From contig NZ_WBOF01000001.1 in NCBI RefSeq assembly GCF_009569385.1, positions 5,185,501 through 5,249,500 on the forward strand: 64,000 bases of DNA, read 5' to 3'. Position 1 is the stretch's first letter, and each line of letters opens with the position of its first letter. Source of the stretch: Streptomyces kaniharaensis. GTDB taxonomy: Bacteria; Actinomycetota; Actinomycetes; Streptomycetales; Streptomycetaceae. Under the pieces are notes generated by a model. The model worked only from the letters and a program-made list of their open reading frames with translations, made no database searches and was not told where the DNA came from. The position numbers were made by a program, and so were the translations under genes. Positions 43,900-51,015 of this stretch are shown here, one piece after another.

Positions 43900-44280
43900 T
43901 CAGGGGGACGTCGAACCGTCCTGCCGGTTCAGGTAGTTGTACACCGTGAAGCGGCTGACGCCGAGTGCCGAGGCGACCGTCTCGACTCCGTGGCGGACGG
44001 TGAAGGCGCCGCGCTCCTCCAGGATGGCGACGACCCGCTGCTTCTCCAGGCGGTCCAGCTCGGCCAGCGGGCGGCCGTCGAACTGGCGGGTCATCTCGGC
44101 CAGCAGCCGGTCCAGTGCGCTGCTCAGGTGTGGCAGCCGGACGGCGAGCGCCGGGGCGCCCTCCCACTCCAGGACGACGTCCTCGGTGCGCGCCTCGTCC
44201 AGTGGGACGGGCGTCGCGCCGACCGCGTCCAGCAGCGGCTTTATCGCCGCGGCGAGCGGGTGTTCCACGTGCTCGGTCAC
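43900..44280 (-). CDS. Small HTH regulator (Fis-type C-terminal helix-turn-helix)
   Basis: A 126-residue protein. The C-terminal 45 residues (EKQRVVAILEERGAFTVRHG, VASALGVSRFTVYNYLNR) form a Fis/PucR-like helix-turn-helix; the N-terminal part may bind a ligand. It overlaps the thiamine-binding-protein gene by ATGA, and such pairs occur together in actinobacteria. Target unknown; its place inside the urate region suggests a link to purine or thiamine metabolism, which is inference. Confidence 0.75.
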   Translation of the reverse strand: MTEHVEHPLAAAIKPLLDAVGATPVPLDEARTEDVVLEWEGAPALAVRLPHLSSALDRLLAEMTRQFDGRPLAELDRLEKQRVVAILEERGAFTVRHGVETVASALGVSRFTVYNYLNRQDGSTSP

Positions 44281-44522
44281 CGCGTGCCGCCCTCCTCGCC
44301 CAGCACGCTGACCTGGACCGAGATCCGGGTCGCGCCGGCGTCCAGGGTCTCCCGGAGCAGCTTGGTCACCGCGCTGAGGACCTGCTCGGCGTCGCCCTCG
44401 GCGCCGGTCCCGAACGGGCCGACCGAGACGGCCAGGCCGGCCTCGTCGACCACCTTGCGGGCGGTCGCCGCGTGCTCCGGGAACGAGTCCAGTTCGAACG
44501 GCTCTGTCGTGAATTCCACCAT
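44277..44522 (-). CDS. Thiamine-binding protein, MTH1187/YkoF-like
   Basis: An 81-residue protein of the MTH1187/YkoF-like family (DUF77): MVEFTTEPFELDSFPEHA, VDEAGLAVSVGPFGTGAEG and TRISVQVSVL. These small ferredoxin-like proteins bind thiamine or its pyrimidine moiety. ATG 44522 matches the usual family opening; GTG 44531 would add three residues. Cotranscribed with the HTH regulator that follows. A box A operator is 100 bp upstream, shared with the divergent hyi. Confidence 0.75.
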   Translation of the reverse strand: MVEFTTEPFELDSFPEHAATARKVVDEAGLAVSVGPFGTGAEGDAEQVLSAVTKLLRETLDAGATRISVQVSVLGEEGGTR

Positions 44523-44621
44523 CAATCGCACCTGCTCACTGTAGCGAGCGGGGGTCGGGCGAGGCAGGGGCTGGTCGATCGAACAGTCGCTGGCCCGGCG
44601 CGGGGCAGCCGGTGAGCCACT

Positions 44622-44636
44622 TCAACAAAATGTTGC
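44622..44636. promoter_or_regulatory. Purine-regulon operator box A, site 3
   Basis: TCAAC-AAAAT-GTTGC, preceded by T to give TTCAACAAAATGTTGC. It lies in the divergent gap between the thiamine-binding-protein gene and hyi, 100 bp from the hyi start. Confidence 0.75.
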
Positions 44637-44693
44637 GACAGCCTTGACAGTGGTTCAGCGGGCCGGAGAAGCTTCCATCAAGCAGAATCCTTC

Positions 44694-44708
44694 TTCCGTA
44701 TTGTGGAA
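44694..44708. promoter_or_regulatory. IclR-type operator box B before hyi
   Basis: TTCCGTATTGTGGAA, extended to CTTCC-N7-GGAAG, 29 bp before the hyi start. It matches TTCTGTATCGCGGAA at 36486 in 12 of 15 positions. Confidence 0.65.
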
Positions 44709-44736
44709 GTTGCGGATCGGAAGAGAGTGAGAGGTG

Positions 44737-45579
44737 ATGGACGTGACGGCCGCATCCCGGCACAGCTTCACGGTCAACCTGTCGATCCTGTTCGGCGAAC
44801 TGCCGCTGCTGGAGCGCCCCGCCGCAGCCGCCGCCGCGGGCTTCACCGCCGCGGAGCTGTGGTGGCCCTTCGGAGAGGAGCCCGCCCCGTCCGCGGCCCG
44901 GCTGGACGCGCTCCGCAAGGCCTTCACCGACGCGGGTGTGCGGCTCACCGGCCTCAACTTCCTGGACGACCTGAGCGCCGGTGCCCGCGGTACCGTCTCG
45001 GTGCCGGCCGCGAAGGAGCGCTTGCGGGCCAACGTCCCGGTCGCGGCCGAACTCGCCGCCTCGCTCGGCGCCACCGCGCTCAACGCGCTGTACGGCAACC
45101 GGGTCGAGGGCGTCGACCCGGCCGAGCAGGACGAACTCGCGCTGGAGAACCTGGTGCTGGCCGCCGAGGCCGCGCACGAGGTCGGCGCGATCCTGCTGAT
45201 CGAGGCCCTGAACGTCGTCGAGTCGCCGGACTACCCGCTGGTGTCCGCCGCCGCCGCGGTCGAGGTCGTCGACAAGGTCAACGCCGCCACCGGCCTGGGC
45301 AACGCGAAGTTCCTCTGCGACCTCTACCACCTGGCCAGGAACGGCGAGGACCTGGCGGCCGTCATCGACACCCACGCCGACCGCTTCGGCCACGTGCAGA
45401 TCGCCGACAACCCGGGCCGTAACGAACCCGGCACCGGTGGGCTGGACTTCGAGGACCTGTTCGCCCGGCTCACCGCCGCCGGCTACACCGGCCCGATCGG
45501 CCTGGAGTACCGCCCCTCCACCGGCGTCAGCGCCGACAGCTTCGGGTGGCTGCCGCGCGAGTACCGCGCCGCCCAGTAG
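44737..45579 (+). CDS. hyi: Hydroxypyruvate isomerase
   Basis: A 280-residue TIM-barrel isomerase interconverting hydroxypyruvate and tartronate semialdehyde. Markers are FTVNLSILFGELPLLERP, FTAAELWWPFGEEP, LLIEALN, FLCDLYHLARNGED, GHVQIADNPGRNEPGTG and IGLEYRPS, with Glu/His metal ligands typical of the AP-endonuclease-2 fold. ATG 44737 is used (GAGAG upstream); GTG 44734 is possible. It starts the glyoxylate-to-glycerate operon hyi-glxR; glyoxylate carboligase is absent nearby. Confidence 0.92.
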   Translation: MDVTAASRHSFTVNLSILFGELPLLERPAAAAAAGFTAAELWWPFGEEPAPSAARLDALRKAFTDAGVRLTGLNFLDDLSAGARGTVSVPAAKERLRANVPVAAELAASLGATALNALYGNRVEGVDPAEQDELALENLVLAAEAAHEVGAILLIEALNVVESPDYPLVSAAAAVEVVDKVNAATGLGNAKFLCDLYHLARNGEDLAAVIDTHADRFGHVQIADNPGRNEPGTGGLDFEDLFARLTAAGYTGPIGLEYRPSTGVSADSFGWLPREYRAAQ

Positions 45580-45624
45580 TCCCAGCAGCCCCTGCCCCCT
45601 ACCTACGGACAAAGGAACGACGCG

Positions 45625-46512
45625 ATGAGCCGCAAGATCGCCTTCGTCGGCCTCGGCATCATGGGCAAGCCCATGGCCATCAACCTCATCAAGGCCGGTC
45701 ACGACGTCACCGGTTTCGACCTCTCCCAGGCCTCGATCGACGCCGTGGTCGCGGCCGGCGGTCAGGGCGCCACCAGCATCGCCGCCGCGGTGAAGGACGC
45801 CGACGTCGTCATCACGATGGTCCCGGCCGACCCCCACGTCGAGGCGGTCATCCTCGGCGAGGGTGGCGTCCTGGAGAACGTGGCGGCGGGCACCCTGGTG
45901 ATCGACATGTCCTCTATCACCCCGCAGACCTCCATCAAGGTCGGCAAGGCCGCCCGGGAGAAGGGCGTCCGCACCCTGGACGCCCCGGTCTCCGGCGGCG
46001 AGGCCGGTGCCGTCGAGGCCGTCCTGTCGATCATGGTCGGCGGCGAGGCCCCGGACTTCGCCGAGGCGAAGCCGCTGTTTGACGTGCTGGGCACCACGGT
46101 CATCCACGTCGGCCCGTCCGGCGCCGGCCAGACCGTCAAGGCCGCCAACCAGCTGATCGTCGCCGTCAACATCCAGGCCCTGGCCGAGGCCGTGGTCTTC
46201 CTGGAGAACGCCGGCGTGGACCTGCCGGCCGCGCTGGACGTACTCGGTGGCGGCCTGGCCGGCTCGACCGTGCTGAACCGCAAGAAGGCGAACATGATCA
46301 ACCGCGAGTTCGCCCCGGGCTTCCGGATCGACCTGCACCACAAGGACATGGGCATCGTCACCGACGCCGCCCGCGCCGTGGGCGCCGCGCTGCCGGTCGG
46401 TGCCGTGGTGGCCCAGCTGGTCGCCTCCGCCCGGGCCAACGGCGACGGCTCGCTCGACCACTCGGCGCTGCTGCGCGGCGTCGAGCGGCTCTCGGGCCGC
46501 GAGGTCGGGTAG
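45625..46512 (+). CDS. glxR: 2-hydroxy-3-oxopropionate (tartronate semialdehyde) reductase
   Basis: A 295-residue beta-hydroxyacid dehydrogenase. The Rossmann motif VGLGIMGKPMA starts at residue 8; DAPVSGGEAGA, the catalytic Lys in GAGQTVKAANQ and GFRIDLHHKDMGI are class hallmarks. It reduces tartronate semialdehyde to D-glycerate. It follows hyi by 45 bp with AAAGGAA before the ATG. A strong hairpin follows the stop. Confidence 0.95.
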   Translation: MSRKIAFVGLGIMGKPMAINLIKAGHDVTGFDLSQASIDAVVAAGGQGATSIAAAVKDADVVITMVPADPHVEAVILGEGGVLENVAAGTLVIDMSSITPQTSIKVGKAAREKGVRTLDAPVSGGEAGAVEAVLSIMVGGEAPDFAEAKPLFDVLGTTVIHVGPSGAGQTVKAANQLIVAVNIQALAEAVVFLENAGVDLPAALDVLGGGLAGSTVLNRKKANMINREFAPGFRIDLHHKDMGIVTDAARAVGAALPVGAVVAQLVASARANGDGSLDHSALLRGVERLSGREVG

Positions 46513-46528
46513 CGGCCTCCCCGTGACT

Positions 46529-46576
46529 CCTCCTGGTGGCGTGTACCCATCCGGTCGTGCCCGCGCCACCAGGAGG
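46529..46576. terminator. Hairpin after glxR
   Basis: CCTCCTGGTGGCG (46529-46541) pairs perfectly with CGCCACCAGGAGG (46564-46576) around 22 bases, just past the glxR stop. The remaining gap to 46891 holds only GC-rich inverted repeats and no gene. Confidence 0.65.
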
Positions 46577-46891
46577 CCGGTTCCGGCCGGCAGCCGGGCC
46601 GGGGCTCATCCGCCCGGCCGCCGGCCGACCCAGCGGTGGCGCGCACTCCCTGCCGGGGGCACTTCGGTCGTGCCTGCTGCGCGTCGCCCGACCCCCTCCG
46701 CGCCGAGGGGAGCCCCTCGTACGTCGGAAGCGGGACGAGGGGGCGGCGGGAGGGGGTCGCACCCGGGCCCGACCGGGCGCAAGCTTGACGGGCCCGGGAC
46801 GGGCTCGACCCGACCCGAGCCCACGCCCCACCAGCCCGAGCCCGGGCTCGACGAACCAGCGCCAGACCCGTACGGAAGTGAGGACCGCGCC

Positions 46892-48034
46892 ATGCCCGCC
46901 ACCCCCCACCGGGGCCATGTGGTCGTAGCTCCCGACAAGTTCAAGGGCACCCTGGAGGGAGCCGAGGCCGCCGCCCGGATCGCCGCCGGCATCCGTCGCG
47001 CCGCGCCCGGCACCGAGGTGCGCGAACTGCCCGTCGCCGACGGCGGCGAGGGCACCCTGGCCGCCGCGCTGGCGGCCGGCTTCACCCGCGTCCCGGCCAA
47101 GGTGGCCGGCCCGACCGGCCTGCCGGTGGACGCCGCGCTCGCCGTCCGGGACGACACCGCCGTGGTCGAGCTGGCCCAGTCCTCCGGACTCGCCCGGCTG
47201 CCCGGCGGCCGGACCGCCCCGCTCGCGGCCGGCTCGTACGGGGTCGGCCAGCTGATCGCCCGGGCGGTCGCGCTCGGTGCCAAGCGGATCGTGCTCGGCC
47301 TCGGCGGCAGCGCCTGCACCGACGGCGGCGCGGGCATGGTCCAGGCGCTCGGCGCCGGCCTGCGCGACGCCGACGGCGCCGAACTCGCGCCCGGCGGGGC
47401 CTCGCTGCGCAAGCTGGAGCAGATCGACGTCGCCCCGCTGGCCGACGCGCTGGCCGGTGTCGAGGTCGTGGTGGCCTGCGACGTGGACAACCCGCTGCTC
47501 GGCCCGCGCGGCGCCGCCGCCGTGTACGGCCCGCAGAAGGGCGCGGACGGCGACGACCTGGTGGTCCTGGAGGAGGGCCTGACCCGTTTCGCGGACAAGG
47601 TCGCCGAGGCCACCGGACGTGACGTGCGCGACGCCCCCGGCGCCGGGGCCGCGGGCGGGGTGGGCTTCGCCGCCCTCGCCCTGCTCGGCGCCACCATGCG
47701 ACCCGGCATCGAGCTGCTGCTCGAACTGCTGGGTTTCGACGAGGCCGTGCGTGGGGCACGCCTGGTCGTCACCGGCGAGGGCTGCCTGGACGCTCAGACG
47801 CTCCACGGCAAGGCCCCGGCCGGAGTCGCCGCGGCAGCCACCCGGGCTGGGGTTCGGGTGGCCGCTGTGGCGGGGCGGCTGGAGCTGTCCGAGAGTGAGT
47901 GGCGGGAGGCCGGCTTCGCCGCCGCGATCGCGCTCACCGACCTGGCCGAGCGGCCGGGGGACAGCCTGACCAGGGCCGCCGAGCTGGCCGAGACGGCTGG
48001 GGAGCGGCTGGCCGCGGAGCTGCTCATCGGCTGA
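46892..48034 (+). CDS. glxK: Glycerate kinase
   Basis: A 380-residue type II glycerate kinase. Landmarks are VVAPDKFKGTL near the N-terminus, LPVADGGEGTL, GLGGSACTDGGAGM, YGPQKGA and VVTGEGCLDAQTLHGKAP. It phosphorylates the D-glycerate made by GlxR, passing glyoxylate carbon to glycolysis. It is 379 bp after glxR, beyond a hairpin, so it may have its own promoter. Confidence 0.95.
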   Translation: MPATPHRGHVVVAPDKFKGTLEGAEAAARIAAGIRRAAPGTEVRELPVADGGEGTLAAALAAGFTRVPAKVAGPTGLPVDAALAVRDDTAVVELAQSSGLARLPGGRTAPLAAGSYGVGQLIARAVALGAKRIVLGLGGSACTDGGAGMVQALGAGLRDADGAELAPGGASLRKLEQIDVAPLADALAGVEVVVACDVDNPLLGPRGAAAVYGPQKGADGDDLVVLEEGLTRFADKVAEATGRDVRDAPGAGAAGGVGFAALALLGATMRPGIELLLELLGFDEAVRGARLVVTGEGCLDAQTLHGKAPAGVAAAATRAGVRVAAVAGRLELSESEWREAGFAAAIALTDLAERPGDSLTRAAELAETAGERLAAELLIG

Positions 48035-48084
48035 CCGGCCGACCGGAAACCCGTCGGGCGTCCGAGCCCTCGTAGCTTCCTCCA

Positions 48085-48099
48085 TTGACGTTTTGTTGA
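48085..48099. promoter_or_regulatory. Purine-regulon operator box A, site 4 (degenerate)
   Basis: The right arm GTTGA(A) is intact and the reverse strand reads TTCAACAAAACGTCAA, agreeing with the other boxes over TTCAACAAA and the following GT. The left arm TTGAC is degenerate and may also be a -35 element. It is 111 bp before the allB start. Confidence 0.6.
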
Positions 48100-48140
48100 A
48101 GGCGGGCCTAGGCTCCCCGCAACCCTTCGCCTCCTTCGAC

Positions 48141-48199
48141 GTTCGAGCACCCCCAATTCCAGTTCGAGCACCCCAACTTCCAGGTTTCTTCCAGGTTTC
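48141..48199. repeat. Tandem repeats in the allantoinase leader
   Basis: A 21-bp unit beginning GTTCGAGCACCCC lies at 48141-48161 and 48162-48182 (19 of 21 or better), followed by TTCCAGGTTTC twice (48178-48188, 48189-48199), ending at the allB ribosome site GGAGG. Confidence 0.85.
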
Positions 48200-48209
48200 G
48201 GAGGTCCCC

Positions 48210-49598
48210 ATGCCTGTCAGCCAGCCGGCGGTGATCCGCTCCCGACGGGTGGTCCTGCCCGACGGCGAGCGCCCCGCGGACGTGCTGATCCGGGAAGGGA
48301 GGATCGAGCAGATCGCCGCGCACGGCTCACTCCTCGCCGGCAGCCTCCGTGACACCGAGGGCGGGCTGACCGACCTCGGCGACACCGCCCTGCTCCCCGG
48401 CCTGGTCGACACCCACGTGCACGTCAACGAGCCCGGCCGGACCGAGTGGGAGGGCTTCGCCACCGCCACCCGGGCCGCCGCGGCCGGCGGCGTCACCACG
48501 ATCATCGACATGCCGCTCAACTCCGTCCCGCCCACCACCACCGTGGACGGTCTGGCGGCCAAGCGGAAGATCGCCGACGGCCAGGCCTGGGTCGACCTCG
48601 GCTTCTGGGGCGGCGCGATCCCCGGCAACGTCGCGGACCTCGAACCCCTGCACCGCGAAGGCGTGTTCGGCTTCAAGAGCTTCCTCGCCCCCTCCGGCGT
48701 CGACGAGTTCCCGCACGTCGGACCGGCCGACCTGGAGGCCGCACTGGCCGAGCAGGCCCGGATCGGGGCGCTGGCCATCATCCACGCCGAGGACCCGGCC
48801 GTCCTCGACGCCGCGCCGCAGCAACCCGGTGTCCACTACCGGGACTTCCTCGCCTCCCGCCCCGCCGACGCGGAGACCGCGGCCGTCGCCCGGCTGCTCG
48901 ACACCGCCCGGCGCACCGGCGCCCGCGTCCACATCCTGCACGTGTCCTCCGCGGCCGTCCTGCCGCTGCTGCGCCGGGCCCGCGAGGACGGCGTGCGGGT
49001 GACCGCGGAGACCTGCCCGCACTACCTGACCCTCGCGGCCGAGGAGGTCGCGGACGGCGACACCGCCTTCAAGTGCTGCCCGCCGATCCGCGACGAGTCC
49101 AACCGCGACGCGCTCTGGGCGGCCCTGGCGAACGGCGAGTTCATCGCCGTCGTCTCCGACCACTCGCCGTCCACCCCCGACCTCAAGCTGCTGCCCGCGT
49201 ACGGCGGCAGCGGCGACTTCGCGGCGGCCTGGGGCGGCATCGCCTCCCTCCAGCTCGGCCTGCCCGCCGTCTGGACCGAGGCCCGCCGCCGCGGCCACAC
49301 CCTCGCCGACGTCGTCCGCTGGATGTCCGCCGGGCCGGCCGAGCTGGTCGGCCTCACCGGCACCAAGGGCGCCATCGCGGTGGGCCGTGACGCGGACCTC
49401 GTCGCCTTCGACCCCGACGGTGAATTCGCCGTCCGCGCTGCCGAGTTGCACCACCGCAACCCCGTGACCCCGTACGCCGGACGGACGCTGACCGGAGCGG
49501 TGCGCACCACCTGGCTGCGCGGCCGGGTGGTGGACACCGCTGCCGGGCCCTTCGGCCGTCAGCTCACCCGCCCGACCCGACCCGAGGAGTTTCAATGA
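48210..49598 (+). CDS. allB: Allantoinase
   Basis: A 462-residue cyclic amidohydrolase opening allantoin to allantoate. Metal ligands are His69 and His71 (VDTHVHVNEPGR), Lys156 (FGFKSFLA, carbamylated), the His of IIHAEDP and HILHVSS, and Asp in VVSDHSPS. ATG 48210 has GGAGG upstream. Its last codons contain GAGGAGTTTCAATGACC: the stop TGA overlaps an ATG with an ideal ribosome site, which looks like the former start of the next operon gene, now replaced by an IS110 element. Confidence 0.96.
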   Translation: MPVSQPAVIRSRRVVLPDGERPADVLIREGRIEQIAAHGSLLAGSLRDTEGGLTDLGDTALLPGLVDTHVHVNEPGRTEWEGFATATRAAAAGGVTTIIDMPLNSVPPTTTVDGLAAKRKIADGQAWVDLGFWGGAIPGNVADLEPLHREGVFGFKSFLAPSGVDEFPHVGPADLEAALAEQARIGALAIIHAEDPAVLDAAPQQPGVHYRDFLASRPADAETAAVARLLDTARRTGARVHILHVSSAAVLPLLRRAREDGVRVTAETCPHYLTLAAEEVADGDTAFKCCPPIRDESNRDALWAALANGEFIAVVSDHSPSTPDLKLLPAYGGSGDFAAAWGGIASLQLGLPAVWTEARRRGHTLADVVRWMSAGPAELVGLTGTKGAIAVGRDADLVAFDPDGEFAVRAAELHHRNPVTPYAGRTLTGAVRTTWLRGRVVDTAAGPFGRQLTRPTRPEEFQ

Positions 49599-50995
49599 CC
49601 GAGTCAAGCCGCCTGCGTGGCCGGCTGGACGGGGGTGAACTCCCGTCCGTCACGCAGAAGTGCCCAGAGCACGTTGACCCGGCGGCGGGCGAGCGCGATC
49701 AGGGCCTGGATGTGGCCGCAGCCCTCGGCGCGCTTCTTGAGGTAGAAGTCCCGGTTGGGGCCGTCCTTGATGATGCTGGTCTGCGCGGACATGTAGAACA
49801 CCCTGCGCAGGCGGCGGCTGTAGCGCTTGGGCCGGTGCAGGTTGCCGGTACGGCGCCCGGAGTCGCGCGGGACCGGGACGAGGCCGGCCGCGGAAGCCAG
49901 GCGTCCGGCGTCGGCGTAGGCGGCCAGGTCGCCGGCGGCGACGACAAACTCGGCGCCGAGGATCGGGCCTATGCCCGGCATGGACTCGATGATGTTCGCC
50001 TGCGGGTGGGCGTGGAAGGTCTGCTTGATCTGCTTGTCAAGGCCGCTGATCCGCTCGTCCAGCACGAGCAACTGGGCGGCGAGGTCGGCGACGATCGACG
50101 CGGCGACGCCCTCGCCGGGCAGCACGGTGTGCTGAGCGGCGGCGGCCTCCAGTGCGATGGCCGTGACCTTGTCAGGCGAGCGGACGCCGCGCTTGCGCAG
50201 CCACGATTCCAGGCGGGTGCGGCCGACGCGGCGTATCCCGGCGGCGGTCTGGCGGTAGGTCAGCATGGTCAGCGCGCCCTTGTTGTTGGACCAGTCGAAG
50301 GCCCGCTCCAGGGCCGGGAAGATCCCGGTCAGCACGTCACGCAGCCGGTTGACCATGCGGACCCGGTCGGCGACCAGGTCGGTGCGGTGGGCGACCAGCA
50401 GCGCGAGGTCCGCGACCAGCTGGGCCGGCACGTCCACGGCCGCGAAGTCCCTGCGCAGGCGCGAGGTCTCCGCGATCACGAACGCGTCGCGGGCATCCGT
50501 CTTCGCCTCGCCCCGGTAGGCACCCGCCATCCGGTGCACGGTCCGGCCGGGCACATAGACCGGCTTCTGCCCGTGCGACGCGAGCAGGGCCAGCAGCAGC
50601 GCGGACGCGGTGCCGGACAGGTCGACCGCCCACTCCACGGCGTCCGCCATGGCCAGCGCCTCGGCGATGGCCTCCAGGATCGCCGCCTCATCGTTGTCGA
50701 TCTTCTTCGACCAGACCTGGAACCCCGACTCATCGACCGCCGCCGCCCAGTGGTGACCCTTGCCCGCGTCGATCCCCACCCAGATCCGGGCCCGCCGCTC
50801 TGTCATCCCACGCTCCCCACGCCGAAACCAGCACTCTCCTCGGCCCGAAGAACACCCCGCCGTCAGCTCCGTAAACAGCGACCAGGACGCAGATCTCAAT
50901 CAGCGGTCAGGGCGCCCCGGAGAACCGGACGGCCACTCCTCAGGAGCCACAGAAGGCAAGACCCCGTCAGCCACATCCGGCCCTCCCGGGCCGAC
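49599..50995 (-). mobile_element. IS110-family insertion sequence (ends approximate)
   Basis: One IS110-type transposase fills the space between allantoinase and allantoicase. The left boundary must lie within a few bases of 49599-49603, since the transposase stop is five bases from the allB stop. The right boundary lies before about 51000. IS110 elements have no long terminal inverted repeats and make no fixed target duplication, so exact ends cannot be read. Confidence 0.75.
49604..50806 (-). CDS. IS110-family DEDD transposase/recombinase
   Basis: A 400-residue intact recombinase. The N-terminal RuvC-like DEDD domain opens RIWVGIDAGKGHHWAAAV (Asp13), with VDLSGTASALLLALL and KTDARDAFVIAE. 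The C-terminal Transposase_20 domain has MPGIGPILGAEFVVAAGDL and ASAAGLVPVPRDSG, with the serine used in catalysis in this family expected there. ATG 50806 is the family-typical start (MTERRARIW); the frame is open to 50899. It lies antisense to allB and allantoicase. The element appears undamaged. Confidence 0.92.
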   Translation of the reverse strand: MTERRARIWVGIDAGKGHHWAAAVDESGFQVWSKKIDNDEAAILEAIAEALAMADAVEWAVDLSGTASALLLALLASHGQKPVYVPGRTVHRMAGAYRGEAKTDARDAFVIAETSRLRRDFAAVDVPAQLVADLALLVAHRTDLVADRVRMVNRLRDVLTGIFPALERAFDWSNNKGALTMLTYRQTAAGIRRVGRTRLESWLRKRGVRSPDKVTAIALEAAAAQHTVLPGEGVAASIVADLAAQLLVLDERISGLDKQIKQTFHAHPQANIIESMPGIGPILGAEFVVAAGDLAAYADAGRLASAAGLVPVPRDSGRRTGNLHRPKRYSRRLRRVFYMSAQTSIIKDGPNRDFYLKKRAEGCGHIQALIALARRRVNVLWALLRDGREFTPVQPATQAA

Positions 50996-51000
50996 CAACA
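50807..51000 (-). ncRNA. Candidate bridge-RNA region of the IS110 element
   Basis: About 190 non-coding bases precede the transposase start. IS110-group elements are known to encode a structured bridge RNA in the end next to the 5' side of the recombinase gene. Short inverted repeats are visible (CTCCTCAGGAG near 50936-50946 and GGCCC-N4-GGGCC near 50978-50991), but I cannot fold it or mark the guide loops. This is placement by analogy only. Confidence 0.3.
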
Positions 51001-51015
51001 CCTTACGGAGACCCC

